Source: a virus. From it: a DNA stretch of 54,879 bases. The notes beneath the pieces were generated by a model that was not told the DNA's origin, did not search any database, and saw only the letters and a program-made list of their open reading frames with translations. How positions within the stretch are numbered: the first letter of the stretch is position 1; every line of letters begins with the position of its first letter. Below are positions 23,405 through 30,628 of the stretch, piece after piece. Both the position numbers and the translations under genes were made by a program. The stretch is taken from positions 1-54,879 of IMG/VR virus record IMGVR_UViG_3300036831_000090, one strand, 5' to 3'.

Positions 23405-23434
23405 TTGACAATTCGTATGCCCAACTAGTAAGAT
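23405..23434 (+). promoter_or_regulatory. Rightward early promoter with operator-like repeats
   Basis: Consensus -35 TTGACA (23405-23410), 18-base spacer, -10 TAAGAT (23429-23434). TGCCCAACTAG fills the end of the spacer (23418-23428), and a second partial copy, TGCCCAACTA, lies just upstream of the -35 (23390-23399). This arrangement suits a repressor bridging two sites. It drives the replication/recombination block, and its first gene has a leader with a Shine-Dalgarno. Confidence 0.7.
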
Positions 23435-23477
23435 GCTTGCAGGTTCGGGTAGCTCCTGAGCCTAGAGAGAGGCGAAC

Positions 23478-23675
23478 ATGAATTCCTATTCCAACGACCC
23501 GAGATGGACTGAAGCGCGATTCCCGTCCGTTTGCAGGTGTGGTGTCGCGATTCGCAAGGGCGCGCGTATCTTCTATTTCCCGCTGTCGAAAATGCCGTAT
23601 TGCGAGAAGTGCGGCGCCGAGGAATCCGCGCAGTTTAATGCGTCGCGTTTTGACGAAGAATCGAGCGCGCGATGA
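23478..23675 (+). CDS. Small zinc-ribbon protein
   Basis: 65 residues with CRCGVAIRKGARIFYFP then CEKCG, a typical small phage zinc-ribbon pattern. A GAGAGAGGCG ribosome site precedes ATG 23478. It overlaps the AAA+ gene by four bases (ATGA). Likely early and DNA- or protein-binding; role unknown. Confidence 0.65.
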   Translation: MNSYSNDPRWTEARFPSVCRCGVAIRKGARIFYFPLSKMPYCEKCGAEESAQFNASRFDEESSAR

Positions 23676-24364
23676 GTCTATTTGACGGTTTGACGGACGA
23701 TTCTCCGAACCAAGACCTGTTTTCGGAAGAATCGCCTAAATTCGAGTTTCCAAAGCCGTTAGCAGAGAAATATCGGCCGCGCGCCATTTCCGAGTTTATC
23801 GGGCTCGAAAAGGTCAAAAAGGTTATGGCCGCGTTTGCCCAGCGGCCGACACCTAGCGCATGGCTCTTTACCGGGAGCTCCGGAACCGGCAAAACGACAA
23901 TGGCGCAAGCGCTGTGCGAGACGATCGGCGGAGAATTTCATCACATCCCGAGCCAACGTTGCGACGCGCGCACGATTGATGAAACCGTTCGCATGTGTTG
24001 GTACGCGACGCGGACCCCGCACGGTTTCCACGTCGTGCTGGTAGACGAAGCCGACCGTATGACGGACGGCGCGCAGTTGGCGCTTTTGTCGAAGCTCGAT
24101 TCGACCGCGGCGCCCCCAGCAACGATATGGATTTTCACGTCTAACTCCGTCGACGGGCTCGAGAAACGGTTTCTCTCACGTTGCCGGGTGCTCGAGTTTT
24201 CCAATTACGGGATGCGCGAAGAATTGGCGTCGCTCTTGGCAAAAGTATGGCGCGCCGAGGGTAAGCAATCGGACGGACCAGACTTCGCACGTATCGCAAA
24301 AGACTCGACAAACAACGTACGCGATGCTTTGAACCCCTTAGAAGTGGAATTGCTGGGAGTTTAG
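23672..24364 (+). CDS. AAA+ ATPase, clamp-loader-like
   Basis: 230 residues. Walker A GSSGTGKT (residues 68-75), Walker B VVLVDEAD (121-128), sensor-1 FTSN (155-158) and a FLSRC arginine-finger region (Arg170). The N-terminal LAEKYRPRAISEFIG is characteristic of clamp loader small subunits (RFC/DnaX type). The C-terminal collar is short, so it may be a reduced loader or helicase-related remodeller. No phage clamp gene was recognised, so it may act with a host clamp. Confidence 0.75.
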   Translation: MSLFDGLTDDSPNQDLFSEESPKFEFPKPLAEKYRPRAISEFIGLEKVKKVMAAFAQRPTPSAWLFTGSSGTGKTTMAQALCETIGGEFHHIPSQRCDARTIDETVRMCWYATRTPHGFHVVLVDEADRMTDGAQLALLSKLDSTAAPPATIWIFTSNSVDGLEKRFLSRCRVLEFSNYGMREELASLLAKVWRAEGKQSDGPDFARIAKDSTNNVRDALNPLEVELLGV

Positions 24365-24370
24365 GTCTAC

Positions 24371-24431
24371 CGGGTTTCGCTCACTTCGAGCGATTCCCGC
24401 TACATCTAAACTCAAAGTGGGTAGCTCCCAC
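24371..24431 (+). other. Two tandem intercistronic hairpins
   Basis: First hairpin: CGGG (24371-24374) and TCGCTC (24377-24382) pair with GAGCGA (24388-24393) and CCCG (24396-24399). Second: GTGGG (24417-24421) with CCCAC (24427-24431). They sit between the AAA+ gene stop and the next start. No T-run follows, so mRNA processing or differential expression is more likely than full termination. Confidence 0.55.
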
Positions 24432-24444
24432 GAATGGAGACGAA

Positions 24445-24744
24445 ATGTCGAAACACACACCCGGGCCCTGGCATTTGATCGAGCACGAATCCGAACCTTG
24501 CGAATTGATGGGCGGATCCGTCCATATCGCGGACATCTTCGCAACGGACTTCCCGCAAGCGCAGTTGGACGCGCGCCTAATCGCGGCCGCACCGGAATTG
24601 ATTGAAGCCGTAAAATTCGCGCTTAGAGACGTTCTGAGCCGGCAATATACGTTGTCTGTTCACGACATTGAGCAACTTCTGATCCTGAAGCAACAGGAGA
24701 AACGCTATCGGGAAGCGATCGAGAAAGCCGAGGGCCGCGAATGA
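24445..24744 (+). CDS. Conserved small phage protein (HTPGPW type)
   Basis: 99 residues. MSKHTPGPWHLIEH then ARLIAAAPELIEAVKFAL is a familiar small phage protein of unknown function, helical in the second half. A GGAGACGAA ribosome site precedes it. It is coupled to the lipoprotein gene by four bases. Confidence 0.65.
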   Translation: MSKHTPGPWHLIEHESEPCELMGGSVHIADIFATDFPQAQLDARLIAAAPELIEAVKFALRDVLSRQYTLSVHDIEQLLILKQQEKRYREAIEKAEGRE

Positions 24745-24965
24745 GATATCTTGCCAGTATCGCGCTATCGGCTGTTCTCTTGTCGGGATGCGCCGCGCGC
24801 CGGCCGATGGTTGAGAATTTCGATTCGCCGAGCGACGAATACGAAGCCGGCGACGGCGACACACCCACCCAAGCGGAGATCGAGCAAGCGGTACGCGATT
24901 CGATTCACGCGATTTGCGAACGGCATCCGAAAGCCAAAGAGTGCCAGAACGAGGGCCGCGAATGA
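24741..24965 (+). CDS. Small lipoprotein
   Basis: 74 residues. MRYLASIALSAVLLSGC ends in a good lipobox (LLSGC, Cys17), then an acidic, probably extended mature region. It would be anchored in the envelope. Phage-encoded lipoproteins are often superinfection-exclusion or lysis helpers, but nothing here decides the role. Confidence 0.6.
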   Translation: MRYLASIALSAVLLSGCAARRPMVENFDSPSDEYEAGDGDTPTQAEIEQAVRDSIHAICERHPKAKECQNEGRE

Positions 24966-25123
24966 GCCGGCGACAGGAACATCACATTCAACCGATAACC
25001 CCGCTGGCCGTCCTGGTCACAGCGCTGGTGCGCATTCAATTACTGTGCGCGAAGGGCTCGAGCCTCGAAGACATTTGGACGGAGTGCGAACGGGCGATTT
25101 CTGCTGTAAAAACGAGGCACTGA
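24962..25123 (+). CDS. Small hypothetical protein
   Basis: 53 residues from ATG 24962 (ATGA overlap), with a hydrophobic middle (LAVLVTALVRIQLL) that could be a helix or short membrane segment. Function unknown. Confidence 0.45.
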   Translation: MSRRQEHHIQPITPLAVLVTALVRIQLLCAKGSSLEDIWTECERAISAVKTRH

Positions 25124-25183
25124 AATGCTCTGGATTGTCGTAATAGTAATCATCATGGCCATCGAAGAACACGCGGGACGGTA
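25124..25183 (+). CDS. Possible 19-residue membrane peptide
   Basis: ATG follows the previous TGA directly and encodes MLWIVVIVIIMAIEEHAGR. It is almost entirely hydrophobic up to residue 12. Tiny membrane peptides are common in phages; a chance ORF cannot be excluded. Confidence 0.35.
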
Positions 25184-25237
25184 ACGACGACCGGGAATGT
25201 CGCGCGCCGGTAGCGCCGGCGAAAACGGAGACGAAAC

Positions 25238-25864
25238 ATGGGATACACACACTACTGGTATCGGGAAATGGAAATCGACTCGGCCGCGTTCGCTAACATT
25301 GCGACCGACTTCGGTAAAATCGTGCTGGCATTGGACGATATGGGGGTCAGACTCGCGGACGGTTTTGGCGATAACGTACCGGAAATTACTCCGGAGAATG
25401 TCTGGTTCAACGGGTTGTCGAAGTGCGGACATAGGAAAAATTCGGAAGTGTCGATTCCCTGGCCGTCCGATAAGGCAACGGGCGGTGTCGGCTCGAGCGT
25501 TACGGCGGTATCCGGGCATTGGTTCGCTGGGTCACTACTTGATAAACGGTGCTGCAACGGCGATTGCTCCTATGAAACAATGAATTTTCCGCGGGTCATG
25601 CCGAAGGAAAGATATATGCAGGCTGGCACTGAACCGCGCAACCTCGGCCTGTGGTTTGCGTGCTGCAAGACGGCATACCGGCCGTACGACGTGGCCGTGA
25701 CCGCGTTTCTGATTATCGCGAAGCATCAGTTGCGCACGAAAATTGCCGTCGCGAGCGATGGCGTCGATTGCAACTGGGAAGATGGCCGGCAATTGTGCCA
25801 GCAAATTCTTGATTACGGGGCGCCGTACCACATCGACGCGGAGGGAGACCTGCAGTATGTGTGA
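25238..25864 (+). CDS. Conserved hypothetical protein (MGYTHYWY type)
   Basis: 208 residues. The opening MGYTHYWYREMEID is a widespread phage/prophage hypothetical type; there are ten cysteines, no signal peptide, and several aromatic patches. A GGAGACGAAAC ribosome site precedes the ATG. Function unknown; the cysteine content suggests a metal or disulphide-stabilised domain. Confidence 0.65.
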   Translation: MGYTHYWYREMEIDSAAFANIATDFGKIVLALDDMGVRLADGFGDNVPEITPENVWFNGLSKCGHRKNSEVSIPWPSDKATGGVGSSVTAVSGHWFAGSLLDKRCCNGDCSYETMNFPRVMPKERYMQAGTEPRNLGLWFACCKTAYRPYDVAVTAFLIIAKHQLRTKIAVASDGVDCNWEDGRQLCQQILDYGAPYHIDAEGDLQYV

Positions 25865-25964
25865 AATCCTCGAGGCCATCGTGCTACTGTACGTCGGCGG
25901 GATCGCGTTTCTGTGGGTTCTCGTCGGCGTGTTCAGTGTGTTTCGTGTTTTCAGTCGAGATTAA
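25857..25964 (+). CDS. Single-span membrane peptide
   Basis: 35 residues from ATG 25857 inside the preceding gene's end. After MCEILEAI there is a hydrophobic helix of about 20 residues and a short basic end. A small inner-membrane protein; role unknown. Confidence 0.45.
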   Translation: MCEILEAIVLLYVGGIAFLWVLVGVFSVFRVFSRD

Positions 25965-25970
25965 CAAAGG

Positions 25971-25986
25971 CTTGCCGGCGGGCAAG
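25971..25986 (+). other. Short hairpin before the next promoter
   Basis: CTTGCC (25971-25976) pairs with GGCAAG (25981-25986) around a four-base loop, seven bases after the previous stop. Without a T-run it is a weak terminator or spacer element. Confidence 0.4.
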
Positions 25987-26076
25987 ATGGTCACCTCGTC
26001 TCCACTCGCCGCTTGACGCTACCGGTCGCTCCGGTTCTGGCCCTGTGCGATAAGCGGGGCCGATTTAACTTAGGCA

Positions 26077-26106
26077 TTGACATGCCCAACTAGCAAATGA
26101 TAGAAG
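26077..26106 (+). promoter_or_regulatory. Rightward promoter with operator-like spacer
   Basis: Consensus -35 TTGACA (26077-26082), 18-base spacer, weak -10 TAGAAG (26101-26106), seven bases to ATG 26114. The spacer starts with TGCCCAACTAG (26083-26093), identical to the element in the promoter at 23405. Alternative -10 placements exist. Confidence 0.55.
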
Positions 26107-26113
26107 GTGTCGA

Positions 26114-26329
26114 ATGACTCCCGATGAAAACTTGGAGCGTCGCGCAAACCCGTATTGCGAGTTCGACGAAGACCCGTTCGCGTGTCCGAACCTGCGCCAG
26201 TGGCTCGCTCCCGAAGACATTCTCGACGGCGGAGAGTATGCGCACCGGCGCTTTGTGGCCAATGTCGAGTTCTGGCTCGTGTTTCTGATCGTCCTGGCCG
26301 TCGCCGCGGCCGCGATTGTGGGGTTGTGA
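26114..26329 (+). CDS. Small membrane protein
   Basis: 71 residues. Polar, acidic N-terminal half (residues 1-45) and a single hydrophobic helix near the C-terminus (FWLVFLIVLAVAAAAIVGL). ATG 26114 has no Shine-Dalgarno and may be leaderless. Function unknown. Confidence 0.55.
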   Translation: MTPDENLERRANPYCEFDEDPFACPNLRQWLAPEDILDGGEYAHRRFVANVEFWLVFLIVLAVAAAAIVGL

Positions 26330-26511
26330 TGAGCGAATGGCTGGCCCTGGCGCGTGACATCGTGGAGAAGGCGCAACGGATCCGCGAGGAATTGCCGACC
26401 TGTATTCGGTGCGGCTGCAACTGGCCGAAGGAATACTTGGACGCGAAAAAAGTATGCCCGAACTGCCGCGGAGAAAAAGTTATTGATCCCGTAGTTGGGC
26501 GCGAAAGCTAA
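26329..26511 (+). CDS. Small zinc-ribbon protein
   Basis: 60 residues. Helical start MSEWLALARDIVEKA then CIRCGC and CPNCRG, a zinc ribbon. The stop overlap of TGATG type links it to the preceding membrane gene. Function unknown. Confidence 0.5.
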   Translation: MSEWLALARDIVEKAQRIREELPTCIRCGCNWPKEYLDAKKVCPNCRGEKVIDPVVGRES

Positions 26512-26525
26512 ATTCTGGAGGGAAA

Positions 26526-27287
26526 ATGTCGGAAACACGTCTGGCACTTACCGATCAGTCGAAACTCACTTCCGTTCTCGCGGTCCTGCAGCACAAGGCG
26601 GCGTCGATCGTCGTCAAGGATGCCGAAACCTGCCTCGAGGCCAAGACCGCGCAGCGTGACGTCCGCAACTACCTGAAAGACGTCAAGGCCAAGCTGGATC
26701 CGTTCGTAAACTCCGCCAAGGCCGCGTACGACGCCGCGAAGGACGAGCGCGCCCGATGGCTGACGCCGGCGGAGGCGATCGACGAAGCGCTGGCCGTAAA
26801 GGTCAAGACCTACGAGCGTATCGAGCGCGAAGCCGCCGAGGCCGAGACTCGTCGCGTCAACGAGCATAACCGCCGCGCCGCCGAAGCTCGCGCGAAGGCC
26901 GAGCGCGCCGAGGCCGACCGCCTGGCCGCTGAGGTACGCAAGGAAAACGAGAAGCGCATAGCGGAGGCGCAGAAGGCTGGCGACCTGAAGAAGCGCGAAG
27001 CCGAGAAAATGCGCAAGGAAGCGGCCGAAGCCGAGGCCCGGGCGAAGGCCATCGCCGCCGAGGAAGCCGCGCGCACTGCGGCGAACGTGCAAACGGTCAC
27101 AGTGGCGCCGTCCATCCCGAAGGTGGCTGGTGTGCCGTCGCGGCGCAACTACCGCGCGCGCATCATCGACGTCGCGAAGATTCCCGATCAGTGGTGGATT
27201 GTCGACATCCAATCGCTGAACGCCGAGGCCCGCGAGCAGAAGAAAGTCGGGGAGATTATCCCTGGCGTGATGTTCGAAGAATTTTAA
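26526..27287 (+). CDS. Coiled-coil protein upstream of Bet/RecT
   Basis: 253 residues. Residues about 75-185 are an extremely charged, alanine-rich helix (EAETRR, KAERAEADRLAAEVRKE and so on) giving a long coiled coil; a beta-like C-terminal domain (YRARIIDVAKIPDQWW) follows. Proteins of this shape precede recombinases in many phages. It probably helps the annealase or DNA repair machinery. A GGAGGG ribosome site precedes it. Confidence 0.6.
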   Translation: MSETRLALTDQSKLTSVLAVLQHKAASIVVKDAETCLEAKTAQRDVRNYLKDVKAKLDPFVNSAKAAYDAAKDERARWLTPAEAIDEALAVKVKTYERIEREAAEAETRRVNEHNRRAAEARAKAERAEADRLAAEVRKENEKRIAEAQKAGDLKKREAEKMRKEAAEAEARAKAIAAEEAARTAANVQTVTVAPSIPKVAGVPSRRNYRARIIDVAKIPDQWWIVDIQSLNAEAREQKKVGEIIPGVMFEEF

Positions 27288-27301
27288 GGCTTGTCGGCAG
27301 T

Positions 27302-27335
27302 GAGCCACGACCCTCCGGTCAGTTCCAGGTGGCTC
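27302..27335 (+). other. Intercistronic stem-loop before bet
   Basis: GAGCCAC (27302-27308) pairs exactly with GTGGCTC (27329-27335) in the 130-bp gap before the annealase gene. There is no T-run after it, so it may regulate or protect mRNA rather than terminate. Confidence 0.5.
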
Positions 27336-27417
27336 TAAGCCGCAAGGTGCGAGGTGGGCCACTGGCGTTAGAAGCGCGTCTTAGTCACGGCGGCCCTAAT
27401 CGCACACGGAGGATTCG

Positions 27418-28542
27418 ATGAAAGCAGTAGTGAAGCGCAAGCCGCGGGCAGTGAAGCGCAAGCCGGAAATCAAACCGCAAACGGTTGCGCTCGCGGTCGG
27501 GCCGGTGTCCGAGAAGCCGTGGCTCCTGACGTCCGACGAAGTAACCCTAATAAAGAACAACGTCGCCAAGGGCGCGTCGGACGAGGAATTGAAATTCCTG
27601 TTGACGGTCGCGCGCCGCTACCGGCTCGACCCGTTCAAGCAGCAGATTTGGTTTGTCCGACGGTGGGACAGGAGTGCCGACAATGGACAGGGCGGCAAGG
27701 GCGCGCACGTCTGGACGCCGCAAGTGGGCATCAACGGGCTGCTATTCGCCGCGGGACGCGATCATAAGCAGGATCTTGGCTCCGTGTCGGTGCCCGAATA
27801 TGGCCCGATGCTGAAGGTTGGCACGGTCCTCGCGCCGGAGTGGGCCCGGGTGAAGGTCTACAAGAAGGGCGAAAGCATTCCCACTGAGGCGGAAGCGTGG
27901 TGGACGGAATACGCACCTGCCGAGCTCTACAGGGCGCCGTTCTGGAAACGGATGCCGCGGCGGATGCTGGCCAAGTGCGCGACGGCCCTAGCCATCCGCC
28001 AAGCCTATCCCGACCTCGGAGGGCTGTACATCCCTGAGGAAATGGACCGCATGGCCGAGGACGTCACCCCGAGCGGGCGCCAGATCGTGCAGGACGGTGG
28101 CTCGGTAGCGGCCGCAGAGCAAGTCGCGCAGCGCAAGATCGAAGCGCACAAGGAAGGGAAGGTAATCGACGTGGCGCCGGAACCTGAGCCGGAAGTGGTG
28201 ACGATAGCGCTTGCAGAGTTCATGGAAGGGGTTCTATCGGTCACGGGCACCGAAGGACTGGCCATCTTGAAGGCCGAGATCGAGACGGAAACGCTCAAGG
28301 AGTTGGGATTCCGCAAGGACGGCGAGCACCTGACCATTCCCGCGAAGAACGCCTTTAAACTCGAGGACCTGTGCAAGCGCGCGAAGGTCGTGCCACACTG
28401 GATCCAGACTTCGCCAGAGCAATCCCCTGCGCCGGCGAACGGCGGGGCGGCCGAGGGCGCAAAGACTCCCGAAGCCGCTCCGTCGAAAAGGAAGCGCACC
28501 ACGAAGAAAGCGCCGGAGGCAGAACAGGGCAGCTTGCTGTGA
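27418..28542 (+). CDS. bet: Single-strand annealing recombinase (Bet/RecT family)
   Basis: 374 residues; binds single-stranded DNA and anneals it to a complementary strand, used in phage recombination and concatemer formation. The core includes EELKFLLTVARRYRLDPFKQ QIWFV, then TPQVGINGLLFAA and RMLAKCATALAIRQAYPD, the conserved Bet/RecT pattern. The N-terminal 25 residues are lysine/arginine-rich and the C-terminal 60 are disordered. No obvious exonuclease (exo/RecE) accompanies it, but a small PD-(D/E)xK nuclease lies 2.5 kb downstream. Confidence 0.85.
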   Translation: MKAVVKRKPRAVKRKPEIKPQTVALAVGPVSEKPWLLTSDEVTLIKNNVAKGASDEELKFLLTVARRYRLDPFKQQIWFVRRWDRSADNGQGGKGAHVWTPQVGINGLLFAAGRDHKQDLGSVSVPEYGPMLKVGTVLAPEWARVKVYKKGESIPTEAEAWWTEYAPAELYRAPFWKRMPRRMLAKCATALAIRQAYPDLGGLYIPEEMDRMAEDVTPSGRQIVQDGGSVAAAEQVAQRKIEAHKEGKVIDVAPEPEPEVVTIALAEFMEGVLSVTGTEGLAILKAEIETETLKELGFRKDGEHLTIPAKNAFKLEDLCKRAKVVPHWIQTSPEQSPAPANGGAAEGAKTPEAAPSKRKRTTKKAPEAEQGSLL

Positions 28543-28754
28543 AAAAGGCAATCCGAGAATTACTGGATCGAAAAAATAAACTCGTACCCAGTATGTTTGA
28601 GGATAAGCGGCTGTCTCCGAGAAATCGCCACGACATATACATGAACGCGATTCGAGAATTACGCGACTACCACGCGAGGGAAAAGCAGGAAATTCAGTGG
28701 CTCATTGAGCAGTTGGAGAAACTCGCCGCTGATTCCCTGAACAAAAGAACATGA
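28539..28754 (+). CDS. Small helical protein
   Basis: 71 residues from GTG 28539 (GTGA overlap with bet). Helical and charged, including AIRELRDYHAREKQEI QWLIEQLEK. No family recognised. Confidence 0.55.
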   Translation: MKKAIRELLDRKNKLVPSMFEDKRLSPRNRHDIYMNAIRELRDYHAREKQEIQWLIEQLEKLAADSLNKRT

Positions 28755-28990
28755 GCGACGAAGCGCGGGTTGATGTCGATAACGAATGGCGCACCTTCCA
28801 TCGGGTGTGGCCGCTCGACCTATACAACGAAGTCAAACACTTCGACTCGATGGTGGCCGACGCGATGGGACTGCCGCCCGACTACAAGAGCATAGGAGTT
28901 TCTACCGAAGTTTGGACCGTAATTACCCAGCACCTCCGCGACACCCAGGATGCGCTGGTCGCGCTCGCGAAAGAGAAGGCCACCCGATGA
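28751..28990 (+). CDS. Hypothetical protein, 79 residues
   Basis: Acidic and helical. Repeated small motifs of W, H and F near its middle. ATGA overlaps with both neighbours. No family recognised. Confidence 0.5.
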   Translation: MSDEARVDVDNEWRTFHRVWPLDLYNEVKHFDSMVADAMGLPPDYKSIGVSTEVWTVITQHLRDTQDALVALAKEKATR

Positions 28991-29160
28991 ATGCCGATCA
29001 TATCCAGAACATGCAGCGCACGGCGCTCGAAAGCACGCACTTGGAATGGTTGGCGCTCGGAATCTTGTGCGAGATCGCGCTCCAACTGCAGCGCCACAAC
29101 GACATTCAGGAGCAGTCGCTCGCGTCGCTGAAGAAAGTGACCGGCGAAAATCCGAAATAG
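28987..29160 (+). CDS. Small hypothetical protein
   Basis: 57 residues from ATG 28987; mostly helical (LEWLALGILCEIALQLQRH). It is the last gene before the candidate origin and pseudoknot region. Function unknown. Confidence 0.5.
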   Translation: MNADHIQNMQRTALESTHLEWLALGILCEIALQLQRHNDIQEQSLASLKKVTGENPK

Positions 29161-29162
29161 AG

Positions 29163-29180
29163 TTATCCACATTTCCACAA
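29163..29180 (+). promoter_or_regulatory. DnaA-box pair
   Basis: TTATCCACA (29163-29171), a perfect consensus DnaA box, is directly followed by TTTCCACAA (29172-29180), a variant. They lie in an AT-richer gap immediately before the replication gene, so an origin is plausible. TATCCACA recurs at 29543, 30147 and 33053 inside genes. Confidence 0.55.
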
Positions 29181-29268
29181 TAGTGTCGGAAAAAATGGTT
29201 TGCTTTGAGAGTTGGAAATATCATAGCGTGCTCGCTGCCGAGATTACAGTTTGTGGCACACGACGATT

Positions 29269-29313
29269 GGCCGGGGAGCCCTTATCTCCTCGGCCGGTCG
29301 CCGCTCATAAGGG
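29269..29313 (+). promoter_or_regulatory. Predicted H-type pseudoknot upstream of replication gene
   Basis: Stem 1: GGCCGGGGAG (29269-29278) pairs with CTCCTCGGCC (29286-29295), ten pairs including one G-T. All seven loop bases, CCCTTAT (29279-29285), are complementary to ATAAGGG at 29307-29313, giving a second stem. That second stem covers part of AAGGGGAG (29309-29316), the best ribosome site before the TTG start at 29330. Confidence 0.6.
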
Positions 29314-29329
29314 GAGCGGGTCGACTCCA

Positions 29330-30133
29330 TTGCAAAAACCACCTGCCTTTCAGTTCTACGCAAAAGACTGGCGAAGCAGCCCAACAATCGCACAGATGAC
29401 GCTAAGTGAACGCGGCATGTTCATTACCATGTTGGCCGCTGCGTGGGACTCCGATGAGCCGGGAACTTTACCCCTCCCACTGTCGGCTTTGTGCAAAGTG
29501 GCGCAACTTAGGCTCCGAGATGTGCGCCATTTCTTAGCCAAATATCCACAACTGTGGCGCAACGATGGCGCAAGATTGGTCAACGATAAACTTTCTGAAA
29601 ATTGGGCAAACTATTTAGAATTAAGGGATAAGAGGAAAAAGGCCGCTGAGGTAAGGCATGCAAATGCACCACACATGCAGCAGTCTGCTCCTGCTCCTGC
29701 ATCTGCATCTACTCCTGAGACCTTAAATCTTAAACCAACGGGCGAACTTTTTGGCTTTGAAGTGTTTTGGGAAGCGTATCCGAAACAGATAGGAAAACCT
29801 GCCGCTAAAAGAGCGTGGCTTCGTTCAGTGAAAGCGGACATTCTCTGGCCAGAAGTAGTCGATGGATTGGAGCGCTGGAAACTTTCCGAGCAATGGCTCG
29901 ATCAGCAATATATTCCTCATCCCGAAAAATTCCTGAACGAAAGGCGATGGCAAGACAAACCATTGGAGGGCACGAAACGTGAGCGACAAATTGAGCAATC
30001 CTTCCGCGAGAGCGTCGAGCTCGCCCGTGAGTACGGCATCGGAGAAGATGATCTTCAAATGGGTGACACTCCTCGACGTGCATTACAACCGGCGCGAACT
30101 CTTCTCACCCGAAGAAAAGAAAATCTACATTGA
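29330..30133 (+). CDS. DUF1376-type phage replication protein
   Basis: 267 residues from TTG 29330. Core: FQFYAKDWRSSPTIAQMTLS ERGMFITMLAAAWDSDEPG and so on, the DUF1376 pattern found in phage replication-initiation proteins, where a winged helix-type region binds DNA. The C-terminal portion (ELFGFEVFWEAYPKQIGKPA) is common in this family. A longer frame upstream to GTG 29183 is open, but its N-terminal part overlaps DnaA boxes and the pseudoknot and looks non-coding. Confidence 0.7.
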   Translation: MQKPPAFQFYAKDWRSSPTIAQMTLSERGMFITMLAAAWDSDEPGTLPLPLSALCKVAQLRLRDVRHFLAKYPQLWRNDGARLVNDKLSENWANYLELRDKRKKAAEVRHANAPHMQQSAPAPASASTPETLNLKPTGELFGFEVFWEAYPKQIGKPAAKRAWLRSVKADILWPEVVDGLERWKLSEQWLDQQYIPHPEKFLNERRWQDKPLEGTKRERQIEQSFRESVELAREYGIGEDDLQMGDTPRRALQPARTLLTRRKENLH

Positions 30134-30488
30134 GGGTCTGCGAGAGTATCCACACGACCGCTTGGAGTCAGCATTCCATCGGGCGATGCACGAATGCGAA
30201 TTTATGCCGAAGGTTGCGGACATCGTAAAGCGACTACCGGATGTCGAGCCAAAGAGTTACCACGAAAGTGGCGATTTTGTTCCAATCAAGGATTGGTACG
30301 AGCCCTACACATCCACCTCAAAACTACACATCTGGCAGGACATTCACGGAAATAAACGGGTCGCTCCGGTGAAACTGAAAGATGGCGAACGACCTCCGCA
30401 AATCGGTCCCGATGCGCCCGAAGATCAAATGTCTTGGGCCGAGGCGTGGGCGAAGATCAAAGGAATCTCGCGGGACAAAACACTGTGA
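30048..30488 (+). CDS. Possible helicase-loader-like replication protein
   Basis: 146 residues from ATG 30048 with a GGAGAAG leader; an upstream in-frame ATG at 29979 would give 169 residues. The N-terminal 65 residues (LLDVHYNRRELFSPEEKKIY to MPKVADIVKRLPD) follow a helical pattern used by small loader/inhibitor proteins of phage replicative helicases. No phage helicase is present, so it may recruit the host helicase. It overlaps the DUF1376 gene by 86 bases. Confidence 0.55.
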   Translation: MIFKWVTLLDVHYNRRELFSPEEKKIYIEGLREYPHDRLESAFHRAMHECEFMPKVADIVKRLPDVEPKSYHESGDFVPIKDWYEPYTSTSKLHIWQDIHGNKRVAPVKLKDGERPPQIGPDAPEDQMSWAEAWAKIKGISRDKTL

Positions 30489-30628
30489 ATGACCGAAGGA
30501 TGAAAGATTTCACGGCGGCGCGCAAGGAGTCGCGCACTGGGCCGCGTTGGGCCTACCACGAGGAACGCGTAGGGCGCCGACTGAGTGAATCCGAAAAAGT
30601 TATCTGGCGGAAAGCGAGCCAACGATGA
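30485..30628 (+). CDS. Small basic protein
   Basis: 47 residues from GTG 30485 (GTGA overlap). Basic and helical, with R/K-rich stretches (KESRTGPRWAYHEERVGRR). A possible DNA-binding peptide. Overlaps the next gene by four bases. Confidence 0.45.
   Translation: MNDRRMKDFTAARKESRTGPRWAYHEERVGRRLSESEKVIWRKASQR

Noticed and set aside
29183-29329. N-terminal extension of the DUF1376 protein to GTG 29183
   Set aside because: The extension has no family-like sequence and overlays DnaA boxes and the pseudoknot; family members start near the FQFY motif.
29270-29345. A tRNA-like stretch with CTCATAA and GGGTCGACTCC segments
   Set aside because: The anticodon and acceptor stems do not pair, and the sequence is better explained by the stem and pseudoknot described.
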